A stretch of DNA of 37,372 bases from Nitrososphaerales archaeon (lineage in GTDB: Archaea; Thermoproteota; Nitrososphaeria; Nitrososphaerales; CADDZS01), in contig JASHNZ010000031.1 of NCBI GenBank assembly GCA_030041355.1, positions 1 through 37,372 on the forward strand. The letters are read 5' to 3'. The number at the start of each line of letters is the position of its first letter. Position 1 is the stretch's first letter. Positions 33,301 through 37,372 of this stretch are shown here, piece after piece. The position numbers and the translations under genes are program-made. The notes beneath the pieces were generated by a model that worked only from the letters and a program-made list of their open reading frames with translations, made no database searches and was not told where the DNA came from.

Positions 33301-36125
33301 CCGGCACCTACGGTATCTACAACGAGTCCGGCGGCACTATCACCAACTCCAACTCAGGCACCATCACAGTAGCCAATACGGCTGGAACTGGGATCGACAA
33401 CTACGGGGCAATCGACGACTATGGCGCCCTCATCATCAACTCGGGAGGCACCTTTACCAACGAGTCCGGCGGCGCCATCACGGTTGAAAACTCGAATCCG
33501 GGCAGCATCGGAATCACCAATTCCGGCACCATCACTAACTACGGCACAGTCACAATTGAAAACTCCGGCGACGACACCGGCATCCTCAACTTTGGAGGCA
33601 CCATCACTAACTCCAACTCCGGCACCATCACAATCGAAAACTCCGGCAGCTATGGCATTGACAACGAGGAGGCCGGCACTATTACCAACTCAGGCACGAT
33701 CACAATCGAAAGCTCGGGCGAATACGGCATTGTCAACTACGCCACCTTCACCAACTCTGGCACTATCACAATCGAAAATACCGGCGACGAAGGCATCTAC
33801 AACTCCGCCACCATCTCCAACTCCGGCACCATCACAATCGATAATTCCGGCGACTATGGCATCGAGAACTACGGCGCCATCACCAACGACTCCGGCGGCA
33901 CGATCACAATCGAAAACTCCGCCTTGGACAGTGAAGGCATCTACAGCAGATCCGGCGCCACCATCACCAACTCCGGCACGATCACAATCGATAATTCCAA
34001 CAGAGAGGGCATCGGTCTCTACAACACTGGGAGCACCATCTACAACGAGTCCGGTGGCACCATCACCATCGAAAACTCCGCCTTGGACAGTGAAGGCATC
34101 TACAACTCCGGCCCCTTCATCAACTCCGGGACCATTACAATTCAAAACTCCGGCACGTCAAGTGACGGCATCTATAACGATGGCTCCATCACCAACTCCG
34201 GCACCATCACGGTAGCCAATACGGCTGGAACTGGAGCTGGGATCGACAACTACGGCACCATCAACGACTCTGGCACAATCTACATCAGTTCAGGAGGCAC
34301 CATCATCAACGAGTTCGGCGGTAATATCACAATCGAAAACTCCGCCGACTATGGCATTGTCAACGAAGGCACCATCACCAACTCAGGCACGATCACGATC
34401 GAAGACACCGGTTCCGGCAGCATCGGCATTTACAACGAGTCAGGCGGCACGATCACCGACTCTTACACGATCACAATCGATAATTCCGGCGGTAACAGCT
34501 ACGGCATCTACAACTCCGGCACCTTCACCAACTCCGGCGCCATCACAATCGAAAACTCTGGCAGTAGCTTTGGCATCTACAATGCTGGCGGAACATTGAC
34601 AAGCTCCGGCACCATCACAATCGAAGACTCCAACAGTGGCAGCTCCGGCATCTTCAACTCTGGCACCATCACTATCACCGGCACCGTTACAATTGAAAAC
34701 TCCGGCAGCTATGGCATTGTCAACAACGAGGCCGGCACCATTACCAACTCAGGCACGATCACAGTCGAAAACTCCGGTACGTCAAGTGAAGGTATCTTCA
34801 ACGCAGGCACCCTTACCAACTTCAACTCCGGCACCATCACAGTCGAAAATACCGCTGGAACTGGGATCGTCAATTACGGCGCCATCGACGACTCCGCCAC
34901 CATCACCATCCAGTCTAGCGGCACCATCATCAACGAGTCCACCGGCACCATCACAATCACAAACTCCGGCACGTTAAGTGAAGGCATCCACAACGATGGT
35001 GGCAACATAACCAACGAGTCCGGTGGCAACATCACAATCGAAAACTCCGGCAATAGCATCGGCATCTACAACGATGGCGGAACATTGGCCAACTCTGGTA
35101 CCATCACGGTTGAAAACTCCGGCAGCAACATTGGCATCGAGAACGAAGGCACTATCACGAACTCAGGCACCCTCACGATCGAAAACTCCGGCACCGAAGG
35201 CATCTATAATGACGCCACCTTCACCAACTCTGGCACCATCATAATCGAAAACTCCGGCACCGAAGGCATCTATAACGACGCCACCTTCACCAGCTCAGGC
35301 ACCATCACGGTCGATAATTCCGGCGACAACCTTGGCATCAGCAATGATATCAACGGCAATTTCATGAACTCAGGTACTATGACAATCGAAAACTCCGGCA
35401 ACAGCGGCATCGGCATCCAAAACTACGGCAACTTCACTAACTCCAACACCGGCACCATCACAGTTGAAAACTCCGGTCTCCCAAGCCTGTACAGCGCAGG
35501 CATCTACAACGCATCGGGCGGTACCATCACCAACTCAGGCATGATCACAATCGAAAACTCCGGCAGCGACAGCTACGGCATCGATAGTGAATCCGGCACC
35601 ATCGCCAACTCCGGCACGATCACGGTCGAAAACTCCGGCGGCTACGGGATCTGGAACTACCTTACCACCTGCACCAACTCCGGCACCATCACAATTGAAA
35701 ACACTGGCGGCACTGGCATCATCAACCAAAACTCCGCCACCCTCACCAACTCCGGCACCGGCACAATCAACGTCGCCAACACCGCTGGAACTGGCATCAA
35801 CAACTACGGCACCCTCAACAACTACGGCACTATCACCGTAGAGTCGGGCGCTACCATGACGAACGAGTCCGGCGCCACCATCGTTAACGAGTCCACCGGC
35901 ACGATCATCATCGACTGCGGAGGCACTTTCAACCAAGAATCAGGTTCCACTTTCACCCAAGACCCGGGATCTACTTATACCGTGAATTCCTGCACTCCCG
36001 TCCCAGACTTGCCACCACAATTTGGTAACTATGGCATAATCATCGCAGCTATTCTCGCACTCGCGTCCTACGGATTCGTCCGCTATGCAACGAGCAGAAG
36101 AACTCAGAGGTCCAAGACGCTCTAA
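30396..36125 (+). CDS. Giant Ser/Thr/Gly/Asn-rich repeat surface protein with C-terminal sorting signal
   Basis: 1909 residues. A basic N-terminus and hydrophobic segment (about 38-60, ALLPIALCILFALCFVMIFA) act as a long signal peptide; ATG at residue 12 is an alternative start. A short region with two Cys (SGTCVSPMGGTWDPSNSTC) precedes ~1700 residues of imperfect repeats built on GTITNSGTITIENSG plus a variable GIYNDG linker and an NTAGTGIDNYGTI variant. Alternating T/I/V and G/N/S suggests a right-handed beta-helix. There is almost no Lys or Arg. The C-terminus is TPVPDLPPQFGN, a hydrophobic helix (IIIAAILALASYGFV) and RYATSRRTQRSKTL: the same sorting signal type as the NHL protein. The archaeosortase gene follows 59 bases later. 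Confidence 0.88.
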   Translation: MLKAEWKLALVMSSLFFGILRGRHVFAVFQKDKRSRAALLPIALCILFALCFVMIFALGATPRVYAPSYTPHSSALRTQPLIYDTPYTLNSGTCVSPMGGTWDPSNSTCTLTKTYTISSGDSWEIPSGTTLTISNGYLANNGALTVDTGGAITIEESGMGTGIENDGTINDSGTITIEDSGSSYGIINGGTVTNSGTITVENSGSSIGIYSDGTITNSGTLIVENSGSGSTGIVNDGTFTNSNSGVITVTNSAGTGIDNYYTIDDYGNIDNYGTITNESGGTITVENSGIDSTGIYNEVEGTITNESGGTITVENSGSGSTGISNDGGTITNSNSGTITVANTAGTGIDNYGAIDDYGTITIDSGGTMTNESGGTITVENSGITQGIVNDGTITNSGTITVENTGAEGIDNYYGTITNSNSGTITVANTAGTGIVNDIDGIFMNSGTITIENSGTYGIYNEGGGSITITSSGVIAVKNSAGTGLDNYGTIDDYGTIIVDSGGTITNESGGTITVENSTFDGIYNEIDSTITNSGTITIENSGSGSTGIFNDGTITNSNSGIITVANTAGTGIDDYGTIDNYGTITSSGTITVENSGGDGIYNEASGSITNSNSGTITVANTAGTGIDNYGTLDNYGTINDSGTIDNTGTITNESGGTIDNTGTITNESGGTITIENSISYSFGIINDGTITNYGTITVENSGMSTEGLQNEGTTINESGGTITVENSGFTDGMYNFNTLTNSGTITIENSGSSEGIVNQPSTTLTNSGTINVANTAGTGMDNYGTINDSGTIDNTGTITNESGGTITITSYNAIGIYNESDGTITNSGTITIENSGPSILGVQNFGTLTNSGTITIDTSGTSSYGIYNTLGTLSNSGTITIESSGGYGIWSDGAITNSNSGTINVANTAGTGIDNYGTIVDYGTIDISSGGTITNESGGAITIANSGSDGIYNYSGTITNSGTITIENSGTYGIYNESGGTITNSNSGTITVANTAGTGIDNYGAIDDYGALIINSGGTFTNESGGAITVENSNPGSIGITNSGTITNYGTVTIENSGDDTGILNFGGTITNSNSGTITIENSGSYGIDNEEAGTITNSGTITIESSGEYGIVNYATFTNSGTITIENTGDEGIYNSATISNSGTITIDNSGDYGIENYGAITNDSGGTITIENSALDSEGIYSRSGATITNSGTITIDNSNREGIGLYNTGSTIYNESGGTITIENSALDSEGIYNSGPFINSGTITIQNSGTSSDGIYNDGSITNSGTITVANTAGTGAGIDNYGTINDSGTIYISSGGTIINEFGGNITIENSADYGIVNEGTITNSGTITIEDTGSGSIGIYNESGGTITDSYTITIDNSGGNSYGIYNSGTFTNSGAITIENSGSSFGIYNAGGTLTSSGTITIEDSNSGSSGIFNSGTITITGTVTIENSGSYGIVNNEAGTITNSGTITVENSGTSSEGIFNAGTLTNFNSGTITVENTAGTGIVNYGAIDDSATITIQSSGTIINESTGTITITNSGTLSEGIHNDGGNITNESGGNITIENSGNSIGIYNDGGTLANSGTITVENSGSNIGIENEGTITNSGTLTIENSGTEGIYNDATFTNSGTIIIENSGTEGIYNDATFTSSGTITVDNSGDNLGISNDINGNFMNSGTMTIENSGNSGIGIQNYGNFTNSNTGTITVENSGLPSLYSAGIYNASGGTITNSGMITIENSGSDSYGIDSESGTIANSGTITVENSGGYGIWNYLTTCTNSGTITIENTGGTGIINQNSATLTNSGTGTINVANTAGTGINNYGTLNNYGTITVESGATMTNESGATIVNESTGTIIIDCGGTFNQESGSTFTQDPGSTYTVNSCTPVPDLPPQFGNYGIIIAAILALASYGFVRYATSRRTQRSKTL
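30840..35940 (+). repeat. Imperfect tandem repeat array within the giant gene
   Basis: Coding repeat units of about 60-75 bases, recognisable by GGCACCATCACAATCGAAAA-type cores repeated dozens of times, interspersed with longer modules carrying GCCAATACGGCTGGAACTGG. Copies differ mostly by small substitutions and linker length. The array is expected to expand, contract or recombine, so the true length may vary between cells or be hard to assemble. Confidence 0.9.
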
Positions 36126-36184
36126 GAAAGGATTTATCCTCTACAATGCGAGGTTGGGTTTCCATTCAGGATCTTTGAGGAAAC

Positions 36185-36937
36185 TTGCTAGAGCTAAAAG
36201 CAGTCAGACCCAAACTTCTCCTAGGCTTGAGCCTGATGGCTTTGGCTCCGGTGCTTTATCTCGTTTATCACTTTACAGGAAACAATTTTTCGCCGCTTTG
36301 GTGGTTCCCTCCTTTAGGCGTTGCCCTTTTTCTCGGAGGATTCTATGTCTGCAAGAGTACGAGCCTCAAACTATTCGCGAAATTGGAACTCCCGGCAAAA
36401 CTCCTCGCGGCGGGAACGATCCTCATCTGGCTGTTTTACTTTGAAGCCCCTCTAGCCAACGCTACAGTGAACACTGTCTTTGCAAATGTTCTGGCAAACG
36501 TCGCGGCTATTGTGAGCACCAACTTTTTGAACTTGATGGGAGTGGGAGCTCATCTTTTGGGACAGACGATCGTGTTTCCTTCGGGTTCGAAGCTAGGAGG
36601 AATCGAAGTGGAAAACGCCTGCAGCGGGATTCAAGCTTCTACAGCCTTCTTGGTTGCATACGCGATCGTCCTAATAGATCTGGGAAGCAAAATCTCAAGA
36701 ACAAAACTTTTGATTTTGGTTGCACTGGGGCCCGCCATGATCTACGGGGTAAACATTTTGAGAATTTTCGCATTGGCCCTCATAGGTTACCTTTACGGAT
36801 ATTCTCCGCTCAGCATCGCGCACGACTATCTTGATTTTATCGTGTTCATTGTAGAAGTCTCGCTCTTTTGGTGGCTGTCTCTACGGTGGGCTAGAAAATC
36901 GCCACTGAACCAAAACAAATCCATCTCTGCGTTGTAA
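36185..36937 (+). CDS. Archaeosortase (exosortase-family transpeptidase)
   Basis: 250 residues (TTG start), seven or eight predicted membrane helices. The family triad is present: Cys146 in VENACSGIQAS, Arg193 in GVNILRIFA, and His213 in IAHDYLDF. The enzyme cleaves C-terminal tripartite signals and attaches the protein to a membrane lipid, as ArtA does for the PGF signal. Its neighbour is the giant repeat protein with a PVPDLP tail, and the NHL protein carries PVPDFP; these are the likely substrates. A dead copy lies at 29918-30185. Confidence 0.93.
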   Translation: MLELKAVRPKLLLGLSLMALAPVLYLVYHFTGNNFSPLWWFPPLGVALFLGGFYVCKSTSLKLFAKLELPAKLLAAGTILIWLFYFEAPLANATVNTVFANVLANVAAIVSTNFLNLMGVGAHLLGQTIVFPSGSKLGGIEVENACSGIQASTAFLVAYAIVLIDLGSKISRTKLLILVALGPAMIYGVNILRIFALALIGYLYGYSPLSIAHDYLDFIVFIVEVSLFWWLSLRWARKSPLNQNKSISAL

Positions 36938-36979
36938 TTATATCAATCGGACAAGTTCTCTCTTGTGAGAACAGCTAGT

Positions 36980-37123
36980 TCAATGATATAGCTCGATCGC
37001 TTCCTTGATGTTAACGAGGGTTTCCTCTTTGCTATCGCCCTCGCTTATGCACCCTGGAAGGGAAGGCACGTAAACAGTGTAACCGCCTTCTTCCTGCGGC
37101 TCCATCACTACTTTTAGTTTCAC
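36980..37123 (-). CDS. HicB-like mini-protein
   Basis: 47 residues (GTG start): KLKVVMEPQEEGGYTVYVPS, then LPGCISEGDSKEETLVNIKEAIELYH. This is the partly degraded-RNase-H-like domain of HicB (UPF0150) without a C-terminal DNA-binding extension. No HicA gene is seen upstream or downstream within the window. It may be a solitary antitoxin-like protein. Confidence 0.75.
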   Translation of the reverse strand: MKLKVVMEPQEEGGYTVYVPSLPGCISEGDSKEETLVNIKEAIELYH

Positions 37124-37372
37124 AATTAGGAACAGGTGGCTTCTCCTGAATATGAAGCTTCTTGTTCTTGAGTCGAGCCTGTCAAGTTATTCTTTGAAAA
37201 TGCAAATCGAATAGAGTATCGCAAATGATGATATGCGAAGCTATAGACAGGGGATCTTGGGAACTTACAATGGCAATTTCTGAGAGTAGCTATCTACACA
37301 CCGAATTTTTTTTTACGACCATGTAAGAGGCGGAAAACTAAAGCCATTGCAAACGTCAAGAAGTCGAATGTA
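37124..37372. other. Right-end stretch with no supported gene
   Basis: Contains only short open frames (for example a 33-codon plus-strand ORF near 37218-37326) and a T-run at 37307-37314. No gene, RNA or repeat can be supported. Confidence 0.5.

Noticed and set aside
31780-35936. Long overlapping ORFs rich in Pro/Ser/Thr or Asp/Gly on both strands inside the giant gene
   Set aside because: They are frame shadows produced by the repeat array: the same codon pattern read in other frames. No starts, promoters or family features.
30840-35940. CRISPR array
   Set aside because: Repeats are imperfect, continuous and coding in one frame, with no unique spacers of constant length.

Overview
The window looks like a piece of an archaeal chromosome. 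Several genes have an AT-rich TATA-like box 20-40 bases upstream and little or no leader. TTG and GTG starts are common. It encodes an archaeosortase with two predicted sorting substrates, a TldD/TldE-type pair, several PIN/AbrB/RHH and RelE-like toxin-antitoxin genes, a prodomain-less S53 peptidase and a secreted NHL-repeat protein. A mesophilic or soil Nitrososphaerota-like (Thaumarchaeota) archaeon is my best guess, but no rRNA or other phylogenetic marker is present.

Left part (1-9.8 kb): a class III nucleotide cyclase fused to TolB-like and TPR regions is followed directly by a papain-family peptidase gene interrupted by a full-size LAGLIDADG intein, inserted exactly at the catalytic cysteine. 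Next come a small membrane protein, an HTH-nucleotidyltransferase, RelE-like proteins, a winged-helix protein, a HAD phosphatase, and a copper P-type ATPase with an N-terminal YHS domain followed by a stand-alone YHS mini-protein.

Middle (9.8-25.9 kb): a TMEM175-like membrane protein and a TldD/TldE-type pair are followed by a mostly minus-strand block that reads as an electrophile/aromatic detoxification island: CurA-like reductase, degenerate Nudix protein, VOC ring-cleaving dioxygenase, YciI-like and DUF1428-like proteins, with a divergent HxlR regulator. Then come a dihydrolipoamide-dehydrogenase-like flavoprotein, an AbrB/PIN cassette followed by a second diverged copy of the flavoprotein gene's 3' end, a zinc ribbon, a radical SAM protein, an S53 peptidase, TrmO and a CocE-type hydrolase.

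Right part (25.9-37.4 kb): a cell-surface module. A 12-repeat NHL protein and a 1909-residue Ser/Thr/Gly/Asn-rich repeat protein both end in a PVPD(F/L)P motif, a hydrophobic helix and a basic tail. An intact archaeosortase follows the giant gene. Upstream of the giant gene lie fragments of a dead archaeosortase copy, split by an RHH/PIN cassette flanked by a 21-bp perfect direct repeat. The PIN toxin has lost its start codon (ATA where ATG is expected). A tiny HicB-like gene closes the window.

The most notable points are the intein-gated protease, the two PIN cassettes bounded by duplicated pieces of neighbouring genes, and the archaeosortase/giant-repeat locus with its decayed paralog. No CRISPR array, tRNA, rRNA or complete IS element was seen.
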